DNA of 64,000 nucleotides from Burkholderia sp. 9120 (lineage in GTDB: Bacteria; Pseudomonadota; Gammaproteobacteria; Burkholderiales; Burkholderiaceae), in the NCBI RefSeq assembly GCF_000745015.1, contig NZ_JQNA01000002.1, positions 4,588,001 through 4,652,000 of the forward strand, in the 5' to 3' direction. Position numbers and translations under genes: made by a program. Below, one piece after another: positions 7,512-17,821 of the stretch. The notes under the pieces were generated by a model. That model ran no database searches, was not told the origin of the DNA, and was given only the letters and a program-made list of their open reading frames with translations. Position 1 is the stretch's first letter, and every line of letters begins with the position of its first letter.

Positions 7512-8050
7512 GACACCTCCCTGGTTGATGACGGGACTGTATCGTCGGTCACGCGGCGGCGCTTCTCCAAAACTGCGATGTTGAGATCCGGGCGTTGCGC
7601 GGCCTTCAGTACGCAGGCCGGCACGCGTTCGAGTTCAGGCATGCCGGCTCGCAGATCGACGCGCATGGCGCCCGGACTTTTCCCGGTGATATCGCGAAAG
7701 ATGCGGCCGAAGGTGCCGAGGCTCTCCCAGCCGGTCGTGAAGGCGATCGTGGTGATGCTGAGATCGGTGTCGCGCAGCAAGGTGGTGGCCTGTTCGATGC
7801 GCCGAGTCAGCAGATACCGATGCGGCGGAACGCCGAAAGCCCGCTTGAAGGAGCGCGCGAAATGGGCTTCAGAAACGCCGCTGACTTCAGCCAGATGTTT
7901 GACGGGCCAAGCCTCGTGCGAAGCGGCGTCCATGCGGTCTTTGGCGCGCAGCAGGCGGCGCAGCAAGGCCGGATCCTCCAACGCATCGGCGCCGGCCGGT
8001 GCGGGCGATGAGACAGGCGGCTGGGCGTGACGGTCTTGGAGAGCGCGCAT
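7508..8050 (-). CDS. AraC-family transcriptional regulator
   Basis: 180 residues. Residues ~25-130 form the two helix-turn-helix units of the AraC DNA-binding domain: WPVKHLAEVSGVSEAHFARSF, then FGVPPHRYLLTRRIEQAT, then LSITTIAFTTGWESLGTFGR and FRDITGKSP. There is no large N-terminal sensor domain; a short C-terminal tail (~50 residues) follows. It overlaps the VOC gene by 4 nt, so it probably controls its own operon. Confidence 0.85.
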   Translation of the reverse strand: MRALQDRHAQPPVSSPAPAGADALEDPALLRRLLRAKDRMDAASHEAWPVKHLAEVSGVSEAHFARSFKRAFGVPPHRYLLTRRIEQATTLLRDTDLSITTIAFTTGWESLGTFGRIFRDITGKSPGAMRVDLRAGMPELERVPACVLKAAQRPDLNIAVLEKRRRVTDDTVPSSTREVS

Positions 8051-8168
8051 GAGTTCCAGGGAAGCTGGCGGTATGCGCGTAGTTTAGGCTCAACGCCAGC
8101 CGCAGCAAAGCGCGGCAAGCGCCTGAGAAATCCTGCAAAGGCCTTAAAAAAGCACACTCAAACGCGCA

Positions 8169-9296
8169 TCACTTGCGGGTAAACGACCCACGCTGCAACG
8201 TCACCATCCGCGGCAGTTCGATCGTGAACACCGTGCCCGCCACTTCATCCGAATTCACGCTGACGTTGCCGCCATGCATCCGCGCAATCTCCTGCACGAT
8301 ATGCAGGCCGAGCCCCAGACCTTCACGCGAACGTGCGCCGCTGGTGTTCTGCCCAAACGCCTTGAACAGATGCGGAAACACCTCCGACGGAATCGTGCCC
8401 CGATTGGCCACCTTCAGACGCACCGAATCCACCGCCTCGCCGTCCACCTCGACGCCGATATCGCCACCCGCCGCGCCGTGATGCAGCGCATTGCTGACCA
8501 GATTCGACACGGCCTGCCACACCAGATCCATATCCCACGCGCCGCTGCTATTGCCGCTACTCGTAAACACGATGCGCTTGCCGTTCTCGCGTGACGCGAA
8601 TTCGTCGATCACCGAGCGGCACAGCGTCGCCAGTTCGATCGAGCGCGGCTGCAACGGTAGCCGCCCGCCCTGCAGACGCGCCAGATTGAGCAGTTGATCG
8701 ACCATCCGCGCCATGCGCAGCGAACTGTTCTTCACGCGCGTGGCGACGGTAATCGACTGCTCGTCGGCCGCGGTGCGCATCAGATATTCCGCCGACGCCA
8801 GCACCGCGCCGAGCGGCGTGCGCAAATCGTGGCTCAGTACCGCCATCAGCATTTCGTTGGCTTCGAGCATTTGCCGCGTCGTGACGAGCTGCGCCGCGAG
8901 CTGGCGTTTCTGCTGTTCCAGTTGCACGAACACGTCGACCTTCGACTGAAGAATGCGCGGATCGAACGGCTTGTACAGAAAGTCGACCGCGCCGGCCTCG
9001 TAGCCACGGAACGTGCGCGAAGCGTCCTGCGCGGTCGCCGTCAGAAAGATGATCGGCACATGCGACGTGCGCGGACTACCGCGCATCAACGCCGCGAGCT
9101 CGAAGCCGTTCATGCCGGGCATGTTGACGTCGAGAATCGCCAGCGCGACCTCGTGCTTGAGCAGCAGATCGAGCGCGGCGGTGCCCGAATCCGCCACCAG
9201 CACGTGCACGTCCGGCCGCGCCAGCAACGCTTCGAGCGCGGTGATGTTGTGGACGATGTCGTCGACGATCAGAATGTTCACGGGTGAGTTCGTCAT
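8169..9296 (-). CDS. Receiver-histidine kinase (response regulator with kinase output)
   Basis: 375 residues. N-terminal receiver (~residues 5-125): ILIVDDIVHNITA, LAILDVNMPGMNGFELA (acceptor Asp), YKPFDP (Lys). A linker helix leads to HisKA with MAVLSHDLRTPLGAVLA and a HATPase domain with VSNLVSNALHHG and GLGLGLHIVQEIARMHGG. Last gene of a four-gene minus-strand operon after a hybrid kinase, CheR and CheB; the gap to cheB is 9 bp. It probably receives phosphate from the large hybrid kinase or ends the same relay. No membrane segment, so cytosolic. Confidence 0.88.
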   Translation of the reverse strand: MTNSPVNILIVDDIVHNITALEALLARPDVHVLVADSGTAALDLLLKHEVALAILDVNMPGMNGFELAALMRGSPRTSHVPIIFLTATAQDASRTFRGYEAGAVDFLYKPFDPRILQSKVDVFVQLEQQKRQLAAQLVTTRQMLEANEMLMAVLSHDLRTPLGAVLASAEYLMRTAADEQSITVATRVKNSSLRMARMVDQLLNLARLQGGRLPLQPRSIELATLCRSVIDEFASRENGKRIVFTSSGNSSGAWDMDLVWQAVSNLVSNALHHGAAGGDIGVEVDGEAVDSVRLKVANRGTIPSEVFPHLFKAFGQNTSGARSREGLGLGLHIVQEIARMHGGNVSVNSDEVAGTVFTIELPRMVTLQRGSFTRK

Positions 9297-9305
9297 GGCA
9301 TCGGG

Positions 9306-9935
9306 TCAGAGAGAGGCCGGCAATGCGGCAAGCCGCAGCGCCATAGTTTCGGGAGTGTAAATGTAATCGGCCGCGCCGGTTTCGATCGCGGCGCGCGGCA
9401 TTTCGGGCGAGCTGGCGGTGTCCGGCGCCTGCACCCAGGTGGTCCCGCCGAACGCTCGCACGCGCTTCAACCCTTGCGCGCCGTCGTCATTGGCGCCGGA
9501 CAGCAGAATCGCCAGCAAGCGTGCGCCGCACACCGCCGCCGCCGACTCGAACAACACGTCGATCGAAGGCCGCGAAAAGCGCACCGCGGCATCGGTGGAA
9601 AGCGCCACGGTGCGATCGACTTCGACCAGCATGTGATAACCGGGCGGCGCAACATGCACGCGCCCAGGCAGAATCCGCTCGCCGGCATCGGGTTCGAGCA
9701 CCGGCAACGCGCAGCGATGCGTGAACGCCGGCACCAGATAGCTCGGCGAATCGGGCGGCAAATGCGTGACGATCATGACCGCCGCCGCGAAGTCCGCGGG
9801 CAATGCGCCGAGCAGCACGTTCAGCACTTCGATCCCGCCCGCCGAGCCGCCGATCACCACGAGCTCGTACGCGCGCGACTCGGCCTTGCCTGGCTGGGCG
9901 GCGGCAGTAGCGGGCTGAACGGTTGAGCCTGACAT
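9306..9935 (-). CDS. cheB: CheB-type methylesterase domain protein
   Basis: 209 residues, the catalytic domain only, without the N-terminal receiver of classical CheB. GGSAGGIEVL holds the nucleophilic Ser, VTHLPPDSPSYL the His, and LLSGANDDGAQGL the Asp of the triad. Classical CheB removes methyl esters from chemoreceptor glutamates. Here it sits 6 bp after a CheR gene in an operon of hybrid kinases without receptors or CheA/CheW, so its substrate is probably not a chemoreceptor. A stand-alone esterase lacks phosphorylation control within the same chain. Confidence 0.88.
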   Translation of the reverse strand: MSGSTVQPATAAAQPGKAESRAYELVVIGGSAGGIEVLNVLLGALPADFAAAVMIVTHLPPDSPSYLVPAFTHRCALPVLEPDAGERILPGRVHVAPPGYHMLVEVDRTVALSTDAAVRFSRPSIDVLFESAAAVCGARLLAILLSGANDDGAQGLKRVRAFGGTTWVQAPDTASSPEMPRAAIETGAADYIYTPETMALRLAALPASL

Positions 9936-9941
9936 GGCGGC

Positions 9942-10787
9942 CTAGCGCTTCTGATAAATACGTTCGCTCGAACGAAACTCGTCGAACGCTTCGTAATGAC
10001 GGGAAAAACGCAAACTTTCCTTGCTGCCCAAGCCGAGAAAACCGCGCCGCACCAGCGCGTTTTCGAACAGGCCCAACGCGCGATCCTGCAGGCCGCGATC
10101 GAAATAGATCAGCACGTTGCGGCACGACACGAGGTGCGCTTCGAGAAAGACTTCGTCGGTCGAGAGGCTGTGGTCCGCGAACACCACGCGATCTTTCAGC
10201 GAGCCGGCAAAGCGCGCGCCGCCATACGCGGCGTGATAGTAATCGGACAACGAACGCTTGCCGCCCGCCGCCAGATAGTTTTGCGTAAAGCCTTGAATCC
10301 GGTCGAGCGCGTAGATGCCGGACTCGGCGCGCGCGAGCGCGTCCGGATTGATGTCGGTCGCGTAGAACAGCGTGCGCTCGGTCAAGCCCTCTTCGTCGAA
10401 CAGGATCTTCAGCGACCAGAGTTCTTCGCCGGTGCTGCAGCCCGCCACCCACACCTTGATCGACGGATACGTGCGCAAACGCGGCAACACATGTTCGCGC
10501 AGCGCCAGAAAATACGCGGGATCGCGAAACATGTCGCTCACCTGCACCGTCAGGTACTGGAACAGCCGCGAGAATTCGTCGCCGTGACGCATGATGCGAT
10601 CCTGCAACTGCGAGAGCGTCTTCAGGCCAAATTCCTCGAGCGCCTGCGACAGCCGGCGCCGCAGCGACGACATCGCGTAGTGGCGAAAGTCGTGCTGGTA
10701 TTTGAGGTAAATCGCCTCCAGCAGCAATTTCAACTCGATGTCGAAATCGCTGATGCGTTGCGGCGCGTCGAATTCAGACCCACTCAT
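9942..10787 (-). CDS. cheR: CheR-type protein-glutamate O-methyltransferase
   Basis: 281 residues. The N-terminal helical domain (LLLEAIYLKYQHDFRHYAMS) is followed by the SAM-binding core: VWVAGCSTGEELWSLKILF (motif I), FYATDINPDALARAESG (motif II) and VSCRNVLIYFDRGLQD. This matches CheR, which methylates receptor glutamates with S-adenosylmethionine. Second in the operon, 52 bp after the hybrid kinase and 6 bp before cheB. The C-terminal pentapeptide-binding subdomain region is present, but no partner receptor is nearby. Confidence 0.9.
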   Translation of the reverse strand: MSGSEFDAPQRISDFDIELKLLLEAIYLKYQHDFRHYAMSSLRRRLSQALEEFGLKTLSQLQDRIMRHGDEFSRLFQYLTVQVSDMFRDPAYFLALREHVLPRLRTYPSIKVWVAGCSTGEELWSLKILFDEEGLTERTLFYATDINPDALARAESGIYALDRIQGFTQNYLAAGGKRSLSDYYHAAYGGARFAGSLKDRVVFADHSLSTDEVFLEAHLVSCRNVLIYFDRGLQDRALGLFENALVRRGFLGLGSKESLRFSRHYEAFDEFRSSERIYQKR

Positions 10788-10839
10788 TCGTTCAGGCTCA
10801 TCCGTTCAGACTGGTTTATCGGGTTCCCGCGACGACCGT

Positions 10840-13800
10840 TTACCGTTGACGCAGCCAGACGCGGCACAGCGCGACCAGCTTGTCCACATCGATCGGCTTG
10901 GACACGTAGTCGTCCGCGCCGGCTTCGAGACAGCGCGTGCGGTCGTTCGCCATGGCCTTCGCCGTCAGCGCGATGATCGGCAGATGCGCGAAGCGCGCGT
11001 TGCGGCGAATCTCGCCCATCGCGGTCAGCCCGTCCATCTCCGGCATCATGATGTCCATCAGGATCAGATGCACTTCGGGGCCGTTCTCCAGCGCCTCGAG
11101 CGCCTCGCGTCCGTTGCGCGCAATCTGCAGTTTCGCACCGAGCGGCTCCAGCACGTGCGAGAGCGCAAAAATATTGCGCACGTCGTCTTCGGCCAGCAGA
11201 ATCGTGCGGCCTTCGAACGCGTTGTCGCGCTGCCGCACGGTGCGCAGCATGCGCTGCTGTTCCGGCGCCAGCGACGACTCCACGCTGTGCAGGAACAGCG
11301 TCACTTCGTCGAGCAAACGCTCGGGCGATTTCGCGCCCTTGATGATGATCGACTTCGAATAGCGGCGCAGGCGGTGCTCTTCCTCGTCGGACAGCATGCG
11401 GCCCGTGTAGACGATCACCGGCAGCGCGGCATGCGCGGTGTTCGCGGCGAGCCGTTCGAGCAGATCGTAGCCGGTGCCGTCGGGCAGCGCGAGATCGGTC
11501 ACCACGCAGTCGAAGCTGAACTTCGTCAGATAGTCCAGCGCTTCGGCGAGCGTGGCGACCGCGACGATCTCGGTGTTTTCGCTTTGCAGCAACGCGCGGA
11601 TGCTCTCGCGCATCGGTCCGTCGTCCTCGATCACCAGCACGCGTTTGATGCGCTGCTGCAGGCGCGCTTCCAGACGGCGAATCGCGGCTTCCATCGTGCT
11701 GCGCGCGGTCGGCTTGAGCGTGTAGCCGATCGCGCCGAGATGCAGCGCCTTGTCGGCGTGGTCGGTGGCCGAGACGATGTGAATCGGAATGTGACGCGTA
11801 AGCGGATCGTTCTTCAGCCACTCCAGCACCGTCAGGCCGGAGCGGTCCGGCAAACCGACGTCGAGCAGCACCGCCGCCGGGCGCATGTCGCGCACCAGCG
11901 CGAGGCCGCTCGCCGCATTGCTGGCGTGGACGAAATCGAAGTCGAGTTCGTGCGTCAGATCGCGCAGGATTTCGGCGAACGCGAGATCGTCTTCGACCGC
12001 GACGATCAGGCGGCCGGTACGCGTGCGGTTGTCGCGGTCGTCGGCGATCGCGCCGCCGGTCGTTTCGGGCGTGTCGCCGAGGCTCAGACCGTTGGCGGGC
12101 GTAATGACGGCCGTCTGGTTGAAGCTCGACGGCGCGCGGACCAGTGGCGGTTCGGCTTGCGCCACGGCCGCCGTCGGCGCGACTGCATGCGCCGGCGCGA
12201 ATGCCGGCATCGGCGTCGGCGCGTTATGCCCCTCCGCCAGAGCCGCCTCGGCATCGACCGGCAGCCACAGCGTGAACACGCTGCCCTTGCCGACTTCGCT
12301 GGCCACGGTGATCCGGCCACCCAGCAAACGCGAGAACTCACGCGAGATCGACAGCCCCAGACCGCTGCCGCCGTATTGACGGCTGGTGGAACCGTCGGCC
12401 TGCTGGAACGCTTCGAAGATCATCTCCAGCTTGTCCCCCGCAATACCGATGCCGGAATCGCGCACGTCGATGCGCAGCATGTTGTCCTGCGACGCCGCGA
12501 TCGACAGCGCCACTTCGCCACGCTCGGTGAACTTCACCGCGTTCGAGAGCAGATTGCGCAGAATCTGTGTGACGCGCTGACCATCGGTGACAAAGGTATC
12601 GGGCGTACCCGGCGTACGTTCGAAGTGAAGCCGCAAATGCTTGGCGGCCGCCAACGGCTTGAACATTTCTTCCAGCGACTGCAGCGTCGCGTCGATCGAC
12701 ACCGTTTCGAGTTCGACCGTGACCTGACCGGCCTCGACCTTCGACAGATCGAGAATGTCGTTGATCAGTACCAGCAGATCGCTATTGGACGCGTGGATCG
12801 TTTCCGCGTAGCGCACCTGCTCGTCGCTCAGGTTGCCCGTACGGTTCTGCTGCAGCAGCTTGGCAAGAATCAGCGAACTGTTCAGCGGCGTGCGCAGTTC
12901 GTGCGACATGTTGGCAAGAAACTCGGACTTGTAGCGGCTCGACTGTTCGAGGCGTTCCGCGTTGGCCGCGAGGTCGTCCTGCGCGCGCAACAGATCGGAC
13001 TTCTGCCGCTCGAGACGCTGCGCGTATTCTTCGAGCTGCACGTTGGTCTGTTCCAGTTCGGCCTGCTGCGCTTCGAGCCGCACTTGCGATTCCATCAACG
13101 CGCGGCCGCGCTCTTCGAGGCCTTCGTTCGAGACGCGCAACTCTTCCTGCTGCACCTGCAATTCTTCGTTCAGTTGCTGCGTTTCGGCCAGCGCATCCTG
13201 CAGACGTTCGCGATACAACGCGGCTTCGACGAAGTCGCCCAGCGCGTTGCCGATCAGCTCCATGAACTCCTGATCGCGCACGGTCAACTCGCGAATAAAG
13301 CCGAGTTCAATGACGCCGTTCACCTGCCCGTCGTTGACGATCGGCATGATGAGAAGATTTTTCGGCGCGCTCTTGCCGGTGGCCGACACGACCTGCACGT
13401 AATTGTCCGGCAGGTCGCGCAAAACCAGCGTGCGGCGCGCGGCGGCGGCCTGGCCGATCAGCGTTTCGCCCTCTTCGAAATTGCGCGCGCTGCCCTGCTC
13501 GCTTTCGCGGCTAAAGCCATACGCGGCGATACGGCGCAGCGTGCCGTGCTGCCGGTCGCGAATGTAGAGCGCGCCAACAGCAGCGTCCAGATACTGGGCG
13601 AGAAAATCGAGCACCGCGCGGCCCACCAGTTGCGGGGTCGTCTGCCCGACTACCTTCTCGGCCAGCAAGCGCTGCCCCGAGCGCAACCACACCTGCTCCT
13701 GCAACATCTCGGTCTGTTCGGTCTGCTGCCGCAAGACGCCGTCGTAAGTCGAAGACAGGCTCAACAATTCGCGGCGGCCCATCCACGCAAGCAGCGCACT

Positions 13801-14394
13801 CACGCTCAGACTGAACAGCAGGAATACGCCCACCAGCGTGGTGGTAACGCGCCGGGTCGCATCGCCTCGGTCCTGGCGCAGGCGCAATTCGACGTCGAGA
13901 AAATCGCCGAATTCGCGGCGTGTTTCGTCGAATTCGATTTTGCCGCGACCGCTCGCCACCGCGGCTTCATAGTTCTGGTTGCGGCGGCGCGCGTCGATCA
14001 TCTCTTCGGCGTAGCGGGACCAGCGCTGCTGAATCGCCTCGATCTCCTTGAGCTTGACGACCTGCGGCGAATTGTCCGACACCATCTGCTGCAGCATTTC
14101 AATCTGCGTCTTGAACTTCGGCCCACCGGTTTCATAAGGCACGAGGAAGCTCTCGTCGCCCGTAATCAGGAAACCGCGCATGGACGATTCGCGATCCACG
14201 GCGAGGCGCAGCATTTCGTTGGCCTGGCCGATCACGCGTTCGGAGTGCTCGGCCCAGTTCATGGTGGACACGAGATACGCGATCAGCCCGACGAACACCG
14301 CCATCGTGACCAGGCCAACGCCTAAAGGCAGCGCGATGTTACGGCGAATGATGCTGCGAAAACGATTCTGGTCGACGGCCTGAGATGCGGTCAT
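10840..14394 (-). CDS. CHASE3-GAF hybrid sensor histidine kinase with three receiver domains
   Basis: 1184 residues. TM1 at ~20-45 (GVGLVTMAVFVGLIAYLV), CHASE3 sensor in the periplasm (~50-185, RESSMRGFLITGDESF), TM2 at ~185-205, GAF domain (~245-385), a long coiled coil (~390-480), HisKA with LANMSHELRTPLNSS, HATPase with GGSGLGLSISREFSRLLGG, then three C-terminal receivers with acceptor motifs VLLDVGLPDRSG, VVTDLALPDGTG and LILMDIMMPEMDG. First gene of the kinase-cheR-cheB-receiver kinase operon. The architecture recalls multi-receiver kinases governing stress or biofilm responses; the signal is unknown. Confidence 0.9.
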   Translation of the reverse strand: MTASQAVDQNRFRSIIRRNIALPLGVGLVTMAVFVGLIAYLVSTMNWAEHSERVIGQANEMLRLAVDRESSMRGFLITGDESFLVPYETGGPKFKTQIEMLQQMVSDNSPQVVKLKEIEAIQQRWSRYAEEMIDARRRNQNYEAAVASGRGKIEFDETRREFGDFLDVELRLRQDRGDATRRVTTTLVGVFLLFSLSVSALLAWMGRRELLSLSSTYDGVLRQQTEQTEMLQEQVWLRSGQRLLAEKVVGQTTPQLVGRAVLDFLAQYLDAAVGALYIRDRQHGTLRRIAAYGFSRESEQGSARNFEEGETLIGQAAAARRTLVLRDLPDNYVQVVSATGKSAPKNLLIMPIVNDGQVNGVIELGFIRELTVRDQEFMELIGNALGDFVEAALYRERLQDALAETQQLNEELQVQQEELRVSNEGLEERGRALMESQVRLEAQQAELEQTNVQLEEYAQRLERQKSDLLRAQDDLAANAERLEQSSRYKSEFLANMSHELRTPLNSSLILAKLLQQNRTGNLSDEQVRYAETIHASNSDLLVLINDILDLSKVEAGQVTVELETVSIDATLQSLEEMFKPLAAAKHLRLHFERTPGTPDTFVTDGQRVTQILRNLLSNAVKFTERGEVALSIAASQDNMLRIDVRDSGIGIAGDKLEMIFEAFQQADGSTSRQYGGSGLGLSISREFSRLLGGRITVASEVGKGSVFTLWLPVDAEAALAEGHNAPTPMPAFAPAHAVAPTAAVAQAEPPLVRAPSSFNQTAVITPANGLSLGDTPETTGGAIADDRDNRTRTGRLIVAVEDDLAFAEILRDLTHELDFDFVHASNAASGLALVRDMRPAAVLLDVGLPDRSGLTVLEWLKNDPLTRHIPIHIVSATDHADKALHLGAIGYTLKPTARSTMEAAIRRLEARLQQRIKRVLVIEDDGPMRESIRALLQSENTEIVAVATLAEALDYLTKFSFDCVVTDLALPDGTGYDLLERLAANTAHAALPVIVYTGRMLSDEEEHRLRRYSKSIIIKGAKSPERLLDEVTLFLHSVESSLAPEQQRMLRTVRQRDNAFEGRTILLAEDDVRNIFALSHVLEPLGAKLQIARNGREALEALENGPEVHLILMDIMMPEMDGLTAMGEIRRNARFAHLPIIALTAKAMANDRTRCLEAGADDYVSKPIDVDKLVALCRVWLRQR

Positions 14395-14567
14395 TTTTTC
14401 TGTCTTCGGCTTAGCGAATCAAGTCGATTCGGCATATTTTTCGGATTTTTCGCGCGGAGCGGTATGTCGTTGAACGACCCGCGTCATCATACAGGAAGGG
14501 GCCCATTTTTGAGGCGTTATACGACGGCTCAGGCTTGCTGGGCGGGGCTGTTGCCGATCCACGCAAG

Positions 14568-14599
14568 TTTGCACGGCTGACGCGAGTCAGCCGTGCAAA
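14568..14599 (-). terminator. 14-bp stem-loop downstream of the catalase gene
   Basis: TTTGCACGGCTGAC (14568-14581) and GTCAGCCGTGCAAA (14586-14599) are exact complements around a 4-base loop. It lies 26 bp after the katE stop on the minus strand. There is no strong U-tract, so it may be a weak terminator or a 3' stabilising hairpin. Confidence 0.6.
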
Positions 14600-14624
14600 G
14601 CATGCGAAGGAAGCTGAAATACGC

Positions 14625-16736
14625 CTACGCCGGCACGGTCTCCGCCAGCGCCGCGCGCGACCACACGCGATGCTGTTCCGCCGCCGCGATGAACGCCTTC
14701 AGCACATCGGCGACCTGCTTGTCGTCGCCGGTGGCGACGCCGTCGGCGTTGTCCGGCAACTGCGCCGCGGCGAGCACGTCACGCCCCGCGCCGAGCGCCG
14801 CAATCGCCTTCAGATGCTTGAACGCCTCGAGCACGAAATGCCGCGCGTCGCCCGATTGCGCGAGCCGCTTCGCACCCGCCTCGCCACCTGGGACGATCAC
14901 GGCGTCGAACATGATCGACGGCAAGCCGGCAATCGTCGCGTCGGGCGCCATGCCGTCGATCGGCGCGAGCGTCGGGGCGATCAGCATGGGCGTTGCGCCT
15001 TCGTCCTGCAGCGCCTGCTGCAGTTTCCTGATCGCCGCGCCATCGGAACCCGGCGCGACCAGCAACGCGATCTTGCGCGTCTTGATGCCGGGCTTCACAC
15101 GGTTCAGCAGACTCAAGGCCGGGGAATCCTTGGGACCGCTCAGCCTCGCTGTACCCTTCTTCGGCGCGGGCAAGCCCAGACCTTCGGCGACGGTCGCCGC
15201 GAGCCCCGCGTCGAAGTTCGCGAGAATCTCGTTCACCACGCGCGCGCGAATCTCCGGCTTGCTGACCTTGCCGAGTTCGAACTGATACGCGGCGGCGATA
15301 TGGTCCTTCTCGGGCTGCGACATGCTGTTATAAAACAGCGCGGCCTGCGAGAAATGATCGGCGAACGATTCACTGCGCACGCGGATCTTGGTGCCCTCCA
15401 CGCGCTCCTGATAACTTTCGAAACCACCGTCGCTGGGCGCGGGATCGGTTTCCTTCGGCCAGCCGCCACTCAGCGAATTCGGTTCGTAGGAAGCCTGCCC
15501 GACGTTGATCGTCTGGCGATGCATCGCGTCGCGCTGATTGTTGATGAACGGACAGACCGGCCGGTTGATCGGAATCTCGTGAAAGTTCGGCCCACCCAGC
15601 CGGCTGATCTGCGTATCCGTGTACGAGAACAAACGCCCTTGCAATAGCGGGTCGTTCGAGAAATCGATACCCGGCACGACATGCCCCGGATGAAACGCCA
15701 CCTGTTCCGTCTCGGCGAAAAAGTTATCCGGATTGCGATTGAGGGTCATCTTGCCGACGATCTTCACCGGCACCAACTCTTCGGGAATCAGCTTGGTCGG
15801 ATCGAGCAGATCGAAGTCGAAGTTGTGCTCGTCCTCTTCTTCAACAATCTGCACGCCGAGTTCGAACTCGGGGAAATCGCCCCGCGTGATCGCTTCCCAC
15901 AAATCCCGCCGATGAAAATCCGGGTCCTTGCCCGCGAGTTTCTGCGCTTCGTCCCATAGCAATGAGTACGAGCCCAGCACCGGCCGCCAGTGAAACTTGA
16001 CGAAACGACCTTTGCCCTGCGCGTTGACGAAACGGAACGTGTGAATGCCGAAGCCTTCCATGGTGCGCAGGCTGCGTGGAATCGCGCGGTCCGACATGGT
16101 CCACAAGACCATATGCGCGGATTCGGGCACGAGCGACACGAAGTCCCAGAAGGTGTCGTGCGCGGAGCCGCCGGTCGGCATTTCATTCGGCGCTTCCGGT
16201 TTCACCGCGTGCACGAAGTCGGGAAACTTGATGGCGTCCTGAATGAAGAACACCGGCATGTTGTTGCCGACCAGATCGTAATTACCTTCCTGCGTGTAGA
16301 ACTTCACCGCGAAACCGCGCACGTCGCGCACCGTGTCGGCGGAACCGCGCGGGCCTTGCACCGTGGAGAAACGCACGTACACCGGCGTCTGCACGCCGGG
16401 GTCCTGCAGGAATGCGGCCTTGGTGTATTCGCGCATCGACTCGTAGACCTGAAACACGCCATGCGCCGCCGAGCCGCGCGCGTGCACGATGCGCTCCGGA
16501 ATACGCTCGTGGTCGAAGTGCGTGATCTTCTCACGCATGATGAAGTCTTCCAGCAACGACGGACCGCGCGGACCCGCGCGCAGCGTGTTCTGGTTGTCGG
16601 CGATCTTGACGCCCTGATTGGTTCTCAGCGCCTCGCCTTGCGGACTCGCTCGAAACTGTTCGAGGTCTTGCGATTTCGGATCGCTCGCCGGCGCGTTTTT
16701 CGGTGCGGGCTTGTGCGTACTCGTTTTACCAGCCAT
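14625..16736 (-). CDS. katE: Large-subunit catalase (HPII type, KatE)
   Basis: 703 residues, matching large clade-2 catalases that carry an extra C-terminal domain. [13 protein letters not shown] contains the catalytic His85; [13 protein letters not shown] contains the distal Asn; [15 protein letters not shown] carries the proximal haem-ligand Tyr region. The C-terminal ~150 residues ([31 protein letters not shown]) form the flavodoxin/DJ-1-like domain typical of HPII. It decomposes H2O2 to water and oxygen in the cytosol. The N-terminal tail is Lys/Pro rich. Monocistronic by position, with a hairpin after the stop. Confidence 0.95.
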   Translation of the reverse strand: MAGKTSTHKPAPKNAPASDPKSQDLEQFRASPQGEALRTNQGVKIADNQNTLRAGPRGPSLLEDFIMREKITHFDHERIPERIVHARGSAAHGVFQVYESMREYTKAAFLQDPGVQTPVYVRFSTVQGPRGSADTVRDVRGFAVKFYTQEGNYDLVGNNMPVFFIQDAIKFPDFVHAVKPEAPNEMPTGGSAHDTFWDFVSLVPESAHMVLWTMSDRAIPRSLRTMEGFGIHTFRFVNAQGKGRFVKFHWRPVLGSYSLLWDEAQKLAGKDPDFHRRDLWEAITRGDFPEFELGVQIVEEEDEHNFDFDLLDPTKLIPEELVPVKIVGKMTLNRNPDNFFAETEQVAFHPGHVVPGIDFSNDPLLQGRLFSYTDTQISRLGGPNFHEIPINRPVCPFINNQRDAMHRQTINVGQASYEPNSLSGGWPKETDPAPSDGGFESYQERVEGTKIRVRSESFADHFSQAALFYNSMSQPEKDHIAAAYQFELGKVSKPEIRARVVNEILANFDAGLAATVAEGLGLPAPKKGTARLSGPKDSPALSLLNRVKPGIKTRKIALLVAPGSDGAAIRKLQQALQDEGATPMLIAPTLAPIDGMAPDATIAGLPSIMFDAVIVPGGEAGAKRLAQSGDARHFVLEAFKHLKAIAALGAGRDVLAAAQLPDNADGVATGDDKQVADVLKAFIAAAEQHRVWSRAALAETVPA

Positions 16737-16924
16737 GGGGATCTGCTCCTTGCGTTCGGGCGTGCCGGGGGGAATCCGGTCTCACGCATGGAGAGAAGGC
16801 AGCAAGGGATATTCCCGCGAGCAGGCGTCGCGTTGGCGGGTGGACGAAAAACGCGGCGTACGTCAAGCAATGGCGCTCGGTACGCCGCCGCGTCCTTCAG
16901 GTTGAAACGTGTGAATACGCTATG

Positions 16925-17821
16925 TCAGAAGCGATAGTTGATCGAGATATCCGCGACGCCGTTCGCTTTGCGGTGCGTGATCGGACTATTACCTGCACTA
17001 CCCACCAGTTGCTCGTACGCACCGTCCGCAGTCGCGAACCAGTGCTTGTTGAATAGCCACACCGCGCTGATGCCGAAGCCCACCGACTTGAAGCCGGCGC
17101 TCGCGTGATATTGCGAGTACTGCGATTTCGCCGCCTGATTCTGATTCACGCCGAACCAGCTATTCATATACGTGGAGTCCGCCAGCGACACGTTCGGGCC
17201 GGCGAACCAGAAGAACTTCTTCGTGCTGCCCGGCATGGGCATATACGCGCCGAAGTCGCCGGTCCAACCGTTCGAACCGCCGAAATAGCGCCGCACGTCC
17301 GCGCGCAGCACCAGCGGAAAATCTTTCGAGATCACGTATTCGCCGGCCAGTTTGACGCCCGGCGCCGCGTTGATATTGCCGAGGCCGTTCAGCTCCTGCG
17401 GATCGTCGTGAGCGCGTCGGCCGAGATCGTAAACCGCAGCCAGACTGGCGCGCCAGTTCTGCCCTTGCGCGAAGTTAACCCCGAAGCCTTCGCCGCTCGA
17501 AAGGAAGAACAGGTCCTTGTAGCGCACGTCGATGCTCGGGCCGCCCATTACGTGGTAGCGATCCGAACCTTCGTAGCGCGGCTGGAACGAGGAGGCCAAA
17601 CCGAGGCGCACCTGCCAGTCGGGGATGTTCGGCTGCCACATCTTCTGCAGCGGAATGCCGACCGAGTATTGCCATTCGTTGAGTGGCGAAGGCGTTTGTG
17701 CCATGGCAGAGCCCGGCAGGAAGGAAATGCCGCCCAGGGTCACGGCCACCAGAGACGTCGCCGCGATGCTTGTTTGTTTATTGCGGAACTTGCCAATCCG
17801 CTTTCTACGGCTGTTCAACAC
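16925..17821 (-). CDS. MipA/OmpV-family outer-membrane protein
   Basis: 298 residues. Signal peptide with basic start and hydrophobic core (TSIAATSLVAVTLGG) ending near GSAMAQ. The mature part alternates short amphipathic strands and ends in INYRF, a C-terminal aromatic typical of beta-barrel assembly signals. Sequence such as SFQPRYEGSDRYHVMGGP is characteristic of the MipA/OmpV scaffold/porin family. The start is GTG at 17821 because GGAGG (17828-17832) sits 6 nt upstream; a longer frame reaching 17926 lacks this. Exact role unknown (murein scaffolding or small-molecule uptake in relatives). Confidence 0.8.
   Translation of the reverse strand: MLNSRRKRIGKFRNKQTSIAATSLVAVTLGGISFLPGSAMAQTPSPLNEWQYSVGIPLQKMWQPNIPDWQVRLGLASSFQPRYEGSDRYHVMGGPSIDVRYKDLFFLSSGEGFGVNFAQGQNWRASLAAVYDLGRRAHDDPQELNGLGNINAAPGVKLAGEYVISKDFPLVLRADVRRYFGGSNGWTGDFGAYMPMPGSTKKFFWFAGPNVSLADSTYMNSWFGVNQNQAAKSQYSQYHASAGFKSVGFGISAVWLFNKHWFATADGAYEQLVGSAGNSPITHRKANGVADISINYRF

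Noticed and set aside
10738..14325. 1195-codon open frame on the plus strand
   Set aside because: Exact antisense of the hybrid kinase; composition is Arg/His/Gln-rich as expected of a mirrored high-GC frame, with no domain.
8169..14394. A chemotaxis operon
   Set aside because: CheR and CheB domains are present, but no CheA, CheW, CheY-CheZ pair or chemoreceptor is found.
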